Below are positions 25,895 through 35,233 of a stretch of DNA of 64,000 bases, piece after piece. Below the pieces are notes generated by a model. The model was not told where the DNA came from, did not search any database, and saw only the letters and a program-made list of their open reading frames with translations. The DNA comes from DASVNK01 sp036383895 (GTDB lineage Bacteria; Verrucomicrobiota; Verrucomicrobiia; Limisphaerales; SXQI01). Each line of letters begins with the position of its first letter. Within the stretch, counting starts at the first letter, position 1. The position numbers and the translations under genes are program-made. The stretch covers positions 1 to 64,000 of the forward strand of contig DASVNK010000071.1 in NCBI GenBank assembly GCA_036383895.1. The letters run 5' to 3'.

Positions 25895-27016
25895 ATGAAA
25901 ACGACTACTTGGACAGGCATTCCCCGAAACACCTTCGCGATTTTGTTTTTGCTTTGCGCCGCGGTATACCCCATCACCGCGGCCGAAAAAGCAGCGGTCA
26001 CTCTGACTTCGTACTCGGTGCAGATCCTCCCCTCTGAAGTAGAAGACGATTTCGGCGTCGAGTGGGATCTCGCATTGAGCAGCGTGGGTAATCACCGCGC
26101 GCTGAACAGCGAACTGCGGTTGCCCGAGAGTGACCGCGGATACACCCACGAATCGTGGTTTGTTATGGATAGTTTATTCCTGGTCCAACCAATGGTCTTC
26201 GAGGTGCTGCTGGATATTCCCGCGACGGAAGATTCGAATGGGAATGGTATCCCGGATTTCTATGATCCAGCCGTGGCAATCGACGCGACGACCACCGGTC
26301 TGCACCCGGATGATGAAGGGGGTGTGCAGGAATTTACCGCCTACTGGGTCCGGGGAGTCGGCGAGATGATCGGCTCCGTTTACTTTGAGATGCCGTATTT
26401 TGATCTCACCTTCGGCCACCAGTTTAATCTGCTTCATTACGCCGGCGAGTACAGCTATGACCGCACCGGTAACAACCTTCAGGGCTCAATTGCGCTGACG
26501 AACGTTTGGAATGAAGAGGACCGCGTTTTAGGGCCGCTGAGTGTCGAAGTGGTCAATACAAACACGTTGCGTTTAACCGCCAATCAATGGAACAACGGCG
26601 CCGGCGTCGATTACGTGGTGGTTAACAACACGTTCGACGACCGCTATGTCACGAACTTTTTTTCCGATTTCCTCCTGCAAGACGGCTATCCGCTCAATGG
26701 AATAACCGATTACGTCGACTGGTTCATGGTCATCAGCTCGCAGGACGCGAATGGCAATGGAATTCTCGACCTCGTGGAAACCGGCGGCAGCCAACCCGGT
26801 GTGCGTCCAACGCTCTCAATTACCAAGACCGCTACCGGATTCCAGGTGACGTTGGCGGGCACTGCTGGGAAGTCATATCGATTGGAGTCAACGAGTGACG
26901 TCACGGCTGCCAACTGGCCGAACCAGCACCAGGTCACGATGAACGGTGCGACCGGCGTGGCGAACATTACTACGGATACAACTGGGGACGTGTTCTTCCG
27001 CGCGCGAGAAATTTAG
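25895..27016 (+). CDS. Secreted protein with calcium-loop (thrombospondin-3/dockerin-like) motifs
   Basis: 373 residues. The signal peptide is FAILFLLCAAVYPITAA. Two Asp/Asn-rich loops, EDSNGNGIPDFYDP (about residue 112) and SQDANGNGILDLVE (about 287), match the DxNxDGxxD-like calcium loops of thrombospondin type 3 or type III dockerin-like repeats. The C-terminal 75 residues (TLSITKTATGFQVTLAGTAG to DVFFRAREI) are the beta domain found at the ends of many verrucomicrobial exported proteins. No enzymatic motif is visible. A G-rich candidate regulatory motif lies just upstream. Function unknown; probably cell-surface or extracellular. Confidence 0.78.
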   Translation: MKTTTWTGIPRNTFAILFLLCAAVYPITAAEKAAVTLTSYSVQILPSEVEDDFGVEWDLALSSVGNHRALNSELRLPESDRGYTHESWFVMDSLFLVQPMVFEVLLDIPATEDSNGNGIPDFYDPAVAIDATTTGLHPDDEGGVQEFTAYWVRGVGEMIGSVYFEMPYFDLTFGHQFNLLHYAGEYSYDRTGNNLQGSIALTNVWNEEDRVLGPLSVEVVNTNTLRLTANQWNNGAGVDYVVVNNTFDDRYVTNFFSDFLLQDGYPLNGITDYVDWFMVISSQDANGNGILDLVETGGSQPGVRPTLSITKTATGFQVTLAGTAGKSYRLESTSDVTAANWPNQHQVTMNGATGVANITTDTTGDVFFRAREI

Positions 27017-27092
27017 CCTGGGTAATACCCCACCCCTATCAATTCCAACTCCGGCGGGCTGAGCGCCGCCGGTCTCGCTGAATCGCGCCCCC

Positions 27093-27251
27093 CTACTCGC
27101 TGTAGCGCTGGATGATCGGCACCTCTTTATTGAGGGGGGTCGGTTCCGCCGCATCCTTTTCTTCGCCGCGATTCTGCGCGTCCATTGATGGATCGCGCTG
27201 AATCTTTTGTTTTGGCTCGGGTCTAACTCGCTTCACTTCGCTTTCCTGCAT
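27093..27251 (-). CDS. Short highly charged protein of unknown function
   Basis: 52 residues from the ATG at 27251, supported by a strong GGAGG six bases upstream. The composition is dominated by Lys, Arg, Glu, Asp, Pro and Gln (MQESEVKRVRPEPKQKIQ at the start, PIIQRYSE at the end), with no hydrophobic core, so it is probably disordered and cytoplasmic. It is divergent from the LOG gene with 113 bases between starts and convergent with the secreted-protein gene at 25895. No family recognised. Confidence 0.62.
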   Translation of the reverse strand: MQESEVKRVRPEPKQKIQRDPSMDAQNRGEEKDAAEPTPLNKEVPIIQRYSE

Positions 27252-27364
27252 GTTGCCTCCGAGGAAAAGGTAGGCTCGTTCTCTTTGAAAACAACGGACC
27301 CTCCAGAGAATCAGGTTTTGCCGCAGCCTTGCAGTGAGGCGGGCGATTGCTACCCTCTCGGCCG

Positions 27365-28045
27365 ATGAACACTTTCCCGCACGCATTTGTGCGCGAGGAC
27401 CCCTGGCGAATCTTCCGCATCATGGCGGAGTTTGTGGACTCGTTCGAAGCCATGTCCCAGGTCGGGCCGGCCGTCACCATTTTCGGAAGCGCGCGAACCC
27501 CTCCAACCGATCCCTACTACCAGGCGTCCGTGGAACTGGCGAAGCTCTTGGCGGCACAGAGGCTTGCGGTCATCACCGGCGGCGGGCCTGGCATTATGGA
27601 GGCGGCCAATCGCGGTGCGGCCGAGGCAAAAGGACGGTCCGTCGGCCTCAATATCAAGCTGCCGATGGAGCAGAAGGGTAATCCGTTTTCAAATATCCCG
27701 ATTGATTTCCGATACTTCTTCGCGCGGAAAGTTTGCTTCGTAAAGTACAGCATGGCCTTTGTCTTCATGCCTGGCGGGTACGGGACCCTGGACGAATTCT
27801 TCGAAGTCGCCACTTTGGTCCAAACGCGCAAGATCACACGTTTCCCGCTGATTCTTTACGGGCGCGAATACTGGTCAGGCTTGCTGAAATGGATTAAATC
27901 AACGCTCGACAAGAATGGGTTCATCAGCCCCGGCGACATGGAGTTGTTTACCCTGGTCGATGAGCCGCAAGCTGCTGTGGATATTGTGCTCGATTATATG
28001 CGGCGCGTCGGACCACCGCAGCATGTGTCAATGGCCTTTGAATGA
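27365..28045 (+). CDS. LOG-family protein (nucleotide 5'-monophosphate nucleosidase / cytokinin-type phosphoribohydrolase)
   Basis: 226 residues from the ATG at 27365. VITGGGPGIMEAANRGA and FMPGGYGTLDEFFE are the paired glycine-rich signatures of the LOG ('lysine decarboxylase-like') family. Characterised members remove ribose 5-phosphate from nucleotide monophosphates (PpnN) or from cytokinin nucleotides (LOG); they are not lysine decarboxylases. Which substrate applies here is unclear. The ATGA overlap with the M16 peptidase gene shows translational coupling. It heads the plus-strand run that continues to 32805. Confidence 0.9.
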   Translation: MNTFPHAFVREDPWRIFRIMAEFVDSFEAMSQVGPAVTIFGSARTPPTDPYYQASVELAKLLAAQRLAVITGGGPGIMEAANRGAAEAKGRSVGLNIKLPMEQKGNPFSNIPIDFRYFFARKVCFVKYSMAFVFMPGGYGTLDEFFEVATLVQTRKITRFPLILYGREYWSGLLKWIKSTLDKNGFISPGDMELFTLVDEPQAAVDIVLDYMRRVGPPQHVSMAFE

Positions 28046-29322
28046 AGAGTTTGTATAAAGTTTCGCAAGAGAAGAACGGCGTGACGATTGCCACCGCCGA
28101 GATGCCGCACATGGCGAGCGTCGCTCTCGGCATCTGGGTCGGCGTCGGCGGACGCTACGAACCCGCACCCGTTTGCGGGGTGTCCCACTTCATCGAACAC
28201 ATGTTGTTCAAGGGCACCAAGCGCCGAACCGCCCGCCAAATTTCCCAGGACGTCGAGGGCATCGGCGGCTACTTGAACGCGTTCACCACCGAAGAGAGCA
28301 CCTGTTTCTACGCCAAGGCGGCACGCGCCCAGTGCGCCCATGTTTGGGACGTGCTCGCCGATATGTTCCTGAATTCGAAGTTCGACGCTGCAGAACTCGA
28401 AAAGGAACGGAACGTCATTAAGGAAGAACTCGCGATGTATCTGGATCAGCCACATCACCAGGTGCAGGAAATACTGAACGAAACGCTCTGGCCGAATCAG
28501 CCCATCGGGCGGCCGCTCACCGGGACGGAGAAAACGCTGGAGAAGTTAACCCGGGCGGATTTGGTCGGTTTTAAGCAGCAAAATTACATCGCGCGAAACA
28601 CGTTGATTACCATCGCCGGCAACATCTCGCATCGCGACGCGCAAAAGATGGTGGCACGTTTCGCCTCAAAATTGCGCGCGGCCAACCGTCCGAATTTCTC
28701 ACCGGCAGACGCGCAACAGGATTCGCCCCGCCTGCGCTTCCACCGCAAGAACACCGAGCAAACACAGTTGGCACTCGCCGTGCGAACTTGTTCGCGCCAC
28801 GACGACCGTCGATTCGCTCTGCGTTTGTTGAATGTGATGCTCGGTGAAAACATGAGTTCGCGCCTCTTTCAGGTGGTCCGCGAAGATAACGGGCTCGCTT
28901 ATTCGATCTGCAGTTCCCTCTCCTTTTTCGATGACGTCGGTACGTTGAATGTTTCGGCGGGAGTCGAAACCGACAAGCTGGAAAAAGCCCTGAAGTTGAT
29001 CGTCGCGGAGTTGGCGATTCTCACCGAGCAATTGCCGGCTAAAGGTGAGTTGCGCCGCGCGCGCGATTACATTTTCGGCCAGCTTGATTTGAATCTCGAG
29101 AACACCGAGAACCAGATGACCTGGCTTGGCGAGCAATACCTCGGTTACGGAAAAGTTGTTTCGCCTGAAGAAGTCAAAAGCAGGATTGCCGAAGTCACTC
29201 CGAGCGAAATTCGCGCCGTGGCGCGCGATTTTTTCTGTCCCGATCGCCTGAATCTTGCGGTGGTCAGTCCCTTGAAGAACGTGCGCGGGATGGAGCGCCT
29301 ATTGTCGAGTGTCAGCGTGTGA
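28042..29322 (+). CDS. M16-family zinc protease (processing-peptidase-like)
   Basis: 426 residues. HFIEHMLFKGTKRR (residues 52-65) holds the inverted zinc motif HxxEH, and the downstream EEST segment supplies the third ligand glutamate region. The second half carries the R/Y-containing C-terminal M16 domain (SSRLFQVVREDNGLAYSICS). Length and layout fit the bacterial YmxG / mitochondrial processing peptidase beta group. There is no signal peptide, so a cytoplasmic role in peptide turnover is likely. It is coupled by ATGA to the LOG gene and by GTGA to pabB, making a three-gene translational unit. Confidence 0.9.
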   Translation: MKSLYKVSQEKNGVTIATAEMPHMASVALGIWVGVGGRYEPAPVCGVSHFIEHMLFKGTKRRTARQISQDVEGIGGYLNAFTTEESTCFYAKAARAQCAHVWDVLADMFLNSKFDAAELEKERNVIKEELAMYLDQPHHQVQEILNETLWPNQPIGRPLTGTEKTLEKLTRADLVGFKQQNYIARNTLITIAGNISHRDAQKMVARFASKLRAANRPNFSPADAQQDSPRLRFHRKNTEQTQLALAVRTCSRHDDRRFALRLLNVMLGENMSSRLFQVVREDNGLAYSICSSLSFFDDVGTLNVSAGVETDKLEKALKLIVAELAILTEQLPAKGELRRARDYIFGQLDLNLENTENQMTWLGEQYLGYGKVVSPEEVKSRIAEVTPSEIRAVARDFFCPDRLNLAVVSPLKNVRGMERLLSSVSV

Positions 29323-30743
29323 GTCGGATCAGTCCCATCGTTCAGGAGATCAGCGGCGCCGGCACGCCGGAGTCGGTCGTGGCGAGCATCGGCGCCTCGC
29401 GCGGCGTGCAGTTGCTCCGGAGTAATTATTTCGAAGCGCCGCACGCCCGTTACTCCTTCGTCGTGGCGCGCCCGTTTCTCACCTTTAGCAGTTCGGCTTC
29501 GCATTGCGTGATCGAGACGCGCGACGGCGCCACCGAGAGTTTTGGCAACCCATGGCATCTGCTGGATGAAGTGATGTCTCAATACGAATTGCTCGATGAG
29601 GTGGACCATCCCTTCCCGCTCGGTGGCTGCTTCGGGTTTTGGGGTTACGACCTGAAAAATTTCGTTGAGCCAAAGTTAAAGCGCCGTGCGGTGAATGACT
29701 TGGAAATTCCCGACGCCTGGGTCGGCTTCTATAGTTCCGTGCTGGTCTTTGATCATCACGTCGGAAAAGTCTGGATCGTCGCCACCGGCCTGGATGTCGA
29801 CGGCACGCGCACCGCCGAACGGTGCGCCCGCGAAATTCAATTTTGGAAAGATGCTGTAGCCGCCGGAACACGTGAACGCACACGTGAAGTGGAAAGCCGC
29901 GCCATTCGCAGCAACGTTACCCGCGAGCAGTTCATCACCGCCGTGCAAAAGGCGCAGGATTACATTCAGCACGGCCACATTTACCAGGTGAATCTGTCGC
30001 AGCGCTTGACCGCCGCCTGGGACGGCTCCGGCTGGGATTTTTTCCTCCGGCTGAAGGAAGTTTCGCCCGCGCCCTTTTCAGCCTACCTGCATTGCGGCGA
30101 ATTCGAGCTCGCTTCCAGTTCGCCGGAATTATTTTTGCGCATGAGCGGTTCGCAAATACGAACCCGGCCGATCAAGGGCACCCGCCCGCGCCATGCCGAC
30201 CCCACCCGCGACGCCCAACTGAGTTACGAATTACAAACCAGCGCAAAGGAAATCTCAGAGTTGGTCATGATCACCGATCTATTGCGGAACGATCTCGGGC
30301 GCGTCTGTGAATATGGCTCAGTGCAGGTGCCCGATCTCGTGCGATTGGAAAAATATCCGCACGTGCAACATCTGGTTTCCACCGTCGAAGGTAGATTGCG
30401 CGATGACGTAACGCATTTTCGCGCGTTCAGTTCCTGTTTCCCCGGCGGGAGCATCACCGGCGCGCCGAAGTTTCGCGCCATGGAAATCATCGATGAACTG
30501 GAGCCCCTCTCCCGCGGCCCATACACCGGCGCGCTCGGCTATCTCGGATTCAATCGCGAGACACAATTAAGCATCATCATCCGCACTGGCCTGGTGAAAG
30601 ACGGTGAGGTGCATTTCAATGTCGGCGCCGGCATCGTGGCCGACTCCGTTCCAGAAGCCGAATACGATGAAACCCTCGCCAAAGCGGGCGGATTGTCAGA
30701 TGCGACGAGCAAAAACCGCCGCATCAACGTGCTCGCGCCATAA
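29319..30743 (+). CDS. pabB: Aminodeoxychorismate synthase component I
   Basis: 474 residues from the GTG at 29319, overlapping the preceding TGA. The chorismate-binding domain occupies about residues 200-465: SPELFLRMSGSQIRTRPIKG, DLLRNDLGRVCEYGSV, SSCFPGGSITGAPKFRAMEI, and TGALGYLGFN. The Lys in PIKGT distinguishes PabB from TrpE, where Ala is usual (PIAGT). The enzyme converts chorismate and ammonia to 4-amino-4-deoxychorismate for folate synthesis. The glutaminase partner PabA and lyase PabC are not in this window. Confidence 0.9.
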   Translation: MSRISPIVQEISGAGTPESVVASIGASRGVQLLRSNYFEAPHARYSFVVARPFLTFSSSASHCVIETRDGATESFGNPWHLLDEVMSQYELLDEVDHPFPLGGCFGFWGYDLKNFVEPKLKRRAVNDLEIPDAWVGFYSSVLVFDHHVGKVWIVATGLDVDGTRTAERCAREIQFWKDAVAAGTRERTREVESRAIRSNVTREQFITAVQKAQDYIQHGHIYQVNLSQRLTAAWDGSGWDFFLRLKEVSPAPFSAYLHCGEFELASSSPELFLRMSGSQIRTRPIKGTRPRHADPTRDAQLSYELQTSAKEISELVMITDLLRNDLGRVCEYGSVQVPDLVRLEKYPHVQHLVSTVEGRLRDDVTHFRAFSSCFPGGSITGAPKFRAMEIIDELEPLSRGPYTGALGYLGFNRETQLSIIIRTGLVKDGEVHFNVGAGIVADSVPEAEYDETLAKAGGLSDATSKNRRINVLAP

Positions 30744-30752
30744 CCACCGAGT

Positions 30753-31940
30753 ATGGACGCCATTTACCTCGCGCGCGACAACGCTCACGACCTGGACGCG
30801 TGGTCCGGCACTCCACACTGGATGGGTAAAGCGCTCTCCGCTGCCGGTTTTAAACTGAGTTACGTCTCTCCGTTGGCAGGCGGCTTCCCGATTTACTACA
30901 AACTCAAAAGCAAACTCATTCGCACTTTGGGCTGGGGCTACTCGCCCGATGGCGAATGGGGCTACTTGCGAAAATACGGTAAAAAAGCAGGTGAAAGAAT
31001 CCGAAAACTTCCCGCAAAAATTATTTTGTCGTGCGGAAAACCCCAACTCGTTTTTCTCCAGACGAATCTCCCCATCATCTTTTTCGACGATGCCTCCATG
31101 CCGGCGATTGTGACCACGCATCCGGGACACACCAACTTTTTCCCGCCGGTAAATCGCCGCTTACATGAAGCCGAGCGCCGCGTTCTCGATAAGTGCCTCT
31201 ACGCCTGTTACGGCTCCGACTGGGCCGCCGATGCTGCGTTGCACAAGTACGGCCGCGCCTACGAAAATAAGATTCGCGTCATCCCCTTCGGTGCGAACAT
31301 GGAAGTCCGCCGCACGCGAGCCGAAATCGAGAAGCTCATCAACACCCGCGAAACCGGCCGCTGTAATCTATTATTTGTTGGCCGCTATTGGGATTCAAAA
31401 GGCGGGCCTGTTGCGCTGAAGGTCGCGGATGAGTTGCACCGCCGCGGCGTCCCCGTCCAATTGGATGTCGTCGGTTGTTCGCCGCCCACTCCCGTTCCCG
31501 AATACATCAAAGTCCACGGGTTCGTTTCCAAGAACACCGCTGAAGGTCGCGCGAAAGTCGACGCTCTTTTTCAGCGCAGCCACTTCCTGATTGTCCCCAC
31601 CCGCTTCGAAGCCTACGGTTTGGTCTTTGTGGAAGCGTCATCTTACGGACTGCCCAGCCTCGCCACCGACATCGGCGGCGTGACGACCATTGTTCAAAAC
31701 GATCGCAACGGCCGGCGTTTTTCGCTCGACGCTCACCCAACCGAATACGCCGATTACGTGCAAAAGCTGCTGAATGATCAAAACGCATACATCACGCTCT
31801 CCCGCTCATCGTTCAACGAATACGAACAACGGCTGAACTGGACGACATTCGGAAAAAAGGTTCGCGAACTCGTTACCGACGCTGGCCTGCTCCATCCCTC
31901 TCCTCGCCATGAATTTACTGAAAGCCTTTCGCAAGCCTGA
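30753..31940 (+). CDS. Glycosyltransferase, GT4-like
   Basis: 395 residues. The C-terminal GT-B half shows NLLFVGRYWDSKGGPVAL, VQLDVVGCSPP, and the donor-binding RFEAYGLVFVEASSYGLPSL with Glu-x7-Glu (EAYGLVFVE), typical of family GT4. The N-terminal half lacks a signal peptide. The sugar donor and acceptor are unknown. The gene overlaps the FkbM methyltransferase by 32 bases and starts nine bases after pabB, so the run continues as one transcript. Together the last two genes suggest synthesis of a methylated surface glycan. Confidence 0.88.
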   Translation: MDAIYLARDNAHDLDAWSGTPHWMGKALSAAGFKLSYVSPLAGGFPIYYKLKSKLIRTLGWGYSPDGEWGYLRKYGKKAGERIRKLPAKIILSCGKPQLVFLQTNLPIIFFDDASMPAIVTTHPGHTNFFPPVNRRLHEAERRVLDKCLYACYGSDWAADAALHKYGRAYENKIRVIPFGANMEVRRTRAEIEKLINTRETGRCNLLFVGRYWDSKGGPVALKVADELHRRGVPVQLDVVGCSPPTPVPEYIKVHGFVSKNTAEGRAKVDALFQRSHFLIVPTRFEAYGLVFVEASSYGLPSLATDIGGVTTIVQNDRNGRRFSLDAHPTEYADYVQKLLNDQNAYITLSRSSFNEYEQRLNWTTFGKKVRELVTDAGLLHPSPRHEFTESLSQA

Positions 31941-32805
31941 GTACATCTTCCGGCCGCAGCAGGTGTTCATCAAAATCGGACGCACCATTCGCCCGACGAA
32001 AAACACCTTCGAAGACGTCACCCTCCCATGGGGCGCGCGCCTGCGCATCAGCCCGCAGGAACATATCGGCGCGCGCATCTGGCATCGCGGCGTCTTCGAT
32101 CTCGCGACGCTTGAGGCCATTTCTCGCCTGGTCGACCCCGGCGACGTCGCCGCCGATATCGGCGCCAATATCGGCCAAATGACCACACTCATGAGCCGCT
32201 CTGTCGGCAAACGCGGCAAAGTCATTTCCTTCGATCCCCACCCCGCCGTCTTTTCAGTCCTCTCGGAGAATGTCTCGCGCCTCAAAGCATCTGCGGAAAA
32301 CGGAGAAGTCGTTCTGCACAACGTTGCCTTAAGTGATCGCGCCGGCGAAGCGATGCTCGACCTGGGCGAAGGCTGGGCCACCAATAACGGCCTGGCTCGC
32401 CTCGCAGATTCCGGAACTGCAAATGCCCGAACGCTCCCGGTTCGAATCATGACTTTGGACGAAGCCGTCGGCCCTCAAACGAAAGTCGGCTTCTGCAAAA
32501 TGGATGTGGAAGGCCACGAACTGAAAGTCCTCGCCGGCGCTGCAACCCTTCTAAAGGAACGCAGAATCCGCGACATTCTCTTTGAAGATCTCGGCCCCTA
32601 CCCCAGCTCCGTCCAGGAACATCTCGCCGCCCACGGCTTCACTCTTTTCGCGCTGCTGGAACGAGTCAGCCGCCCGCTGCTCGACGAAAATTGGCGCCAG
32701 CCAAACTTTGATGGCGACCTCGAAGGCGCGGATTTCCTTGCCACCCTGGAGCCGGATCGCGCGAAGGAACGCTTTCGCCGTTCCGGTTGGACCGTCTTAA
32801 GCTAA
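31909..32805 (+). CDS. FkbM-family SAM-dependent methyltransferase
   Basis: 298 residues. DVAADIGANIGQMTTLMSRS is the glycine-rich SAM-binding motif I. VISFDPHPAVFSVLSENV supplies the acidic motif II. VGFCKMDVEGHELKVLAGA is the FkbM-domain hallmark (D-V-E-G-x-E). FkbM-type enzymes O-methylate sugars or polyketides; the overlap with a glycosyltransferase gene suggests a sugar substrate. The first 31 bases overlap the end of that gene. Confidence 0.88.
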   Translation: MNLLKAFRKPEYIFRPQQVFIKIGRTIRPTKNTFEDVTLPWGARLRISPQEHIGARIWHRGVFDLATLEAISRLVDPGDVAADIGANIGQMTTLMSRSVGKRGKVISFDPHPAVFSVLSENVSRLKASAENGEVVLHNVALSDRAGEAMLDLGEGWATNNGLARLADSGTANARTLPVRIMTLDEAVGPQTKVGFCKMDVEGHELKVLAGAATLLKERRIRDILFEDLGPYPSSVQEHLAAHGFTLFALLERVSRPLLDENWRQPNFDGDLEGADFLATLEPDRAKERFRRSGWTVLS

Positions 32806-32967
32806 CTACGATTTCGATTCGTCCGTCCCCGGCTGTTTCTGCGCCGTTCTCCGCAATGGTTGGACCTCTCCATTTTGCTCTTCTCTCACTTTCGCCGTTT
32901 TCGCCATCGGCTCGTTCTTCCCGCGCCGCGCTTCTTCGCGAATCTGTCCTTCCGAAACACGTTTCAT
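32806..32967 (-). CDS. Possible 53-residue highly charged protein
   Basis: An ATG at 32967 opens a 53-codon frame ending in TAG at 32806, directly abutting the FkbM stop on the other strand. The product begins MKRVSEGQIREEARRGKNEP and is rich in Lys, Arg, Glu, Gln, with no hydrophobic segment. It resembles in character the 52-residue protein at 27093. No good ribosome site is visible, so it may be chance. It fills most of the gap before uvrB. Confidence 0.3.
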   Translation of the reverse strand: MKRVSEGQIREEARRGKNEPMAKTAKVREEQNGEVQPLRRTAQKQPGTDESKS

Positions 32968-33089
32968 TACTGAATTCTGCCGTTCCCTGGCCGCGCTGCA
33001 ATTGAGGCGACTCCTTGTTCCGCGCTAGTGGACTTCTGCAAGGCGAGTTCGTTGACAGTGCACCGCCCGAGCCATACGTTGCCCGTTCG

Positions 33090-35144
33090 ATGTTTGAGCT
33101 GGTTTCTCCATATCAACCGGCGGGCGATCAACCGCAGGCAATCAAACAGTTGACTGAAGGCATTCTGAGCGGCGCGAAGCACCAGGTGTTGCTCGGCGTG
33201 ACCGGTTCCGGAAAGACCTTTTCTGTCGCCAACGTCATTAAAAACGTCAGCAAACCAACCCTGGTCATCTCCCACAACAAAACCCTCGCCGCGCAACTTT
33301 ACTCCGAATTCAAAAGCTTTTTCCCGAACAACGCCGTCGAGTATTTCGTAAGTTACTTCGATTACTACCAGCCCGAAGCCTACATCCCGCGCACCGATAC
33401 ATTCATAGAAAAGGACTCCAGCATCAACGAGGAGATCGAGCGCCTGCGCCTCTCCACCATGAGTTCGCTCTTTTCACGGCGCGACGTGATCGTGGTCGCG
33501 AGCGTCTCCTGCATCTACGGCATCGGCAGCAAGGAAGATTACGCCGCGATGATCGTCCCCATTCGCATCGGAATGGAAATCACGCGCGACCAGCTTCTCC
33601 ACAAGCTCGTCGATCTCCAATATGGCCGCAACGATCTCGCCTTCACCCGCGGCCAATTCCGCGTCCGGGGCGACACCGTCGAACTCTGGACCGCTTCAAC
33701 CGAAGACGCCCTCCGCATCGAATTCTTCGGCGACCAAATCGATCGCCTCACCCGCTTCGACACGCTCACCGGCGACACCCTCGCCGTCCTCGAGAGCACC
33801 ACCATTTACCCGAGCAAACAATTCACCACCCAGCCGGACAAAATGAAGCGGGCCACGCTCGCCATCCGTCAGGAACTCACCGACCGCATCGCCTGGTTCG
33901 AAAGTCAGGGCAAGTTACTCGAAGCGCAGCGCATTAAAATGCGCACCGAATACGACCTCGAGATGATGATGGAAATGGGTTTCTGTTCCGGCATTGAGAA
34001 TTACTCGCGCCATCTGAGTGGTCGTCCACCCGGTGCGCGTCCAAATACGCTCTTTGATTTCTTTCCTTCGGATTACCTGCTCGTCATTGATGAATCCCAC
34101 GCCACCGTTCCGCAGATTGGCGGCATGTATGCCGGCGACCGCGCGCGCAAGACCGTGCTCGTCGAACACGGCTTTCGCCTGCCGAGCGCGCTGGATAATC
34201 GCCCCCTGAACTTCGAAGAATTCCAGGGCTGGCAGAAGCAGTGCATTTACGTGAGCGCCACACCCCAGGCTCAGGAAATGCAATGGTCGCAAGGGCGCGT
34301 CGCCGAACAAATCGTCCGGCCCACGGGCCTGGTCGATCCGGTCATCACGATGAAGCCGCTCAAAGGCCAGATCGATGACCTGATCAACGAAGCGCGAAAA
34401 CGCGTCGACAAAAAAGAGCGCGTCCTCGTCACCACATTGACCAAACGCACCGCCGAGGAGCTGACCGATTACCTGCGTGATGTCGGGATTAATGTGCGTT
34501 ACCTGCACAGCGAAATCGACGCCATCGAACGCGTCGAAATTCTGCGAGCACTCCGAAAAGGTGAGTTCGACATTTTGGTCGGCATCAATCTTCTCCGCGA
34601 AGGGTTGGATCTGCCCGAAGTTTCTCTCGTCGCAATTCTCGACGCCGACAAGGAAGGCTATCTCCGTTCCACCACCAGCCTGATCCAGACTGCCGGCCGC
34701 GCCGCCCGTCACTTGAATGGCGAAGTCATTCTTTACGCCGATGTCCTCACCCAAAGCATCAAGAACTTCCTCGCCACTTCCGAATATCGGCGCACCAAAC
34801 AGCTCGCCTACAATAAAGAACACGGCATCACCCCGCGCAGCGTCTCCCGCGCTATCGAGGAAAGTCTCTCCAAACCAAAGGACGACGAGAAAGCCATCGC
34901 CGTGCTGCGCGACGCCGGCAAAGACTTCGACGTCACCGAAACCATTCGCGAACTCGAAGAAGAAATGCTCCAGGCCGCCAACAACCTGGAATTCGAGAAG
35001 GCGGCCCTCATGCGTGACCAGATCCGCGAACTCAAACGCGGCTCCGGCGACGGCACCATGGCTCCGCAAAGCACCGGCGTCAGTTACGCCAAAGGCAAAC
35101 GCCGCGGCCGCGGCGGCCGCAAACTGATCGGCGCTAGGCAATAG
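33090..35144 (+). CDS. uvrB: Excinuclease ABC subunit B
   Basis: 684 residues from the ATG at 33090 (MFELVSPYQPAGDQPQAIKQ), the standard UvrB N-terminus; an earlier start at 33015 is unlikely. Walker A GVTGSGKTF lies near residue 36. The beta-hairpin region YFDYYQPEAYIPRTDTFIEK, motif VIDESHATVPQIGGMY, helicase motifs LREGLDLPEVSLVAILDADK and QTAGRAARHLNG, and a C-terminal UVR domain (LEEEMLQAANNLEFEKAALM) are all intact. UvrB receives damaged DNA from UvrA and recruits UvrC in nucleotide excision repair. A short basic tail (GKRRGRGGRK) follows the UVR domain. Confidence 0.98.
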   Translation: MFELVSPYQPAGDQPQAIKQLTEGILSGAKHQVLLGVTGSGKTFSVANVIKNVSKPTLVISHNKTLAAQLYSEFKSFFPNNAVEYFVSYFDYYQPEAYIPRTDTFIEKDSSINEEIERLRLSTMSSLFSRRDVIVVASVSCIYGIGSKEDYAAMIVPIRIGMEITRDQLLHKLVDLQYGRNDLAFTRGQFRVRGDTVELWTASTEDALRIEFFGDQIDRLTRFDTLTGDTLAVLESTTIYPSKQFTTQPDKMKRATLAIRQELTDRIAWFESQGKLLEAQRIKMRTEYDLEMMMEMGFCSGIENYSRHLSGRPPGARPNTLFDFFPSDYLLVIDESHATVPQIGGMYAGDRARKTVLVEHGFRLPSALDNRPLNFEEFQGWQKQCIYVSATPQAQEMQWSQGRVAEQIVRPTGLVDPVITMKPLKGQIDDLINEARKRVDKKERVLVTTLTKRTAEELTDYLRDVGINVRYLHSEIDAIERVEILRALRKGEFDILVGINLLREGLDLPEVSLVAILDADKEGYLRSTTSLIQTAGRAARHLNGEVILYADVLTQSIKNFLATSEYRRTKQLAYNKEHGITPRSVSRAIEESLSKPKDDEKAIAVLRDAGKDFDVTETIRELEEEMLQAANNLEFEKAALMRDQIRELKRGSGDGTMAPQSTGVSYAKGKRRGRGGRKLIGARQ

Positions 35145-35176
35145 GCCAGGCGGCACCAACACCGCACCGGATAACA

Positions 35177-35207
35177 GAAAGGCCGGGACATTCGTGTCCG
35201 GCCTTTT
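35177..35207 (+). terminator. Terminator after uvrB
   Basis: AAAGGCCGG and CCGGCCTTT form a stem that extends through GAC/GTG-type pairing around a short ATTC loop, followed by a T-run at 35203-35207. It lies about 35 bases after the uvrB stop. It may also act on the convergent lipoprotein gene. Confidence 0.85.
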
Positions 35208-35233
35208 TCTGAACGAACCAAAAACTTTCGTTC

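Noticed and set aside
33915..35162. 415-codon minus-strand frame opposite uvrB
   Set aside because: uvrB is unambiguous; the opposite frame has no motif and only reflects third-position GC bias.
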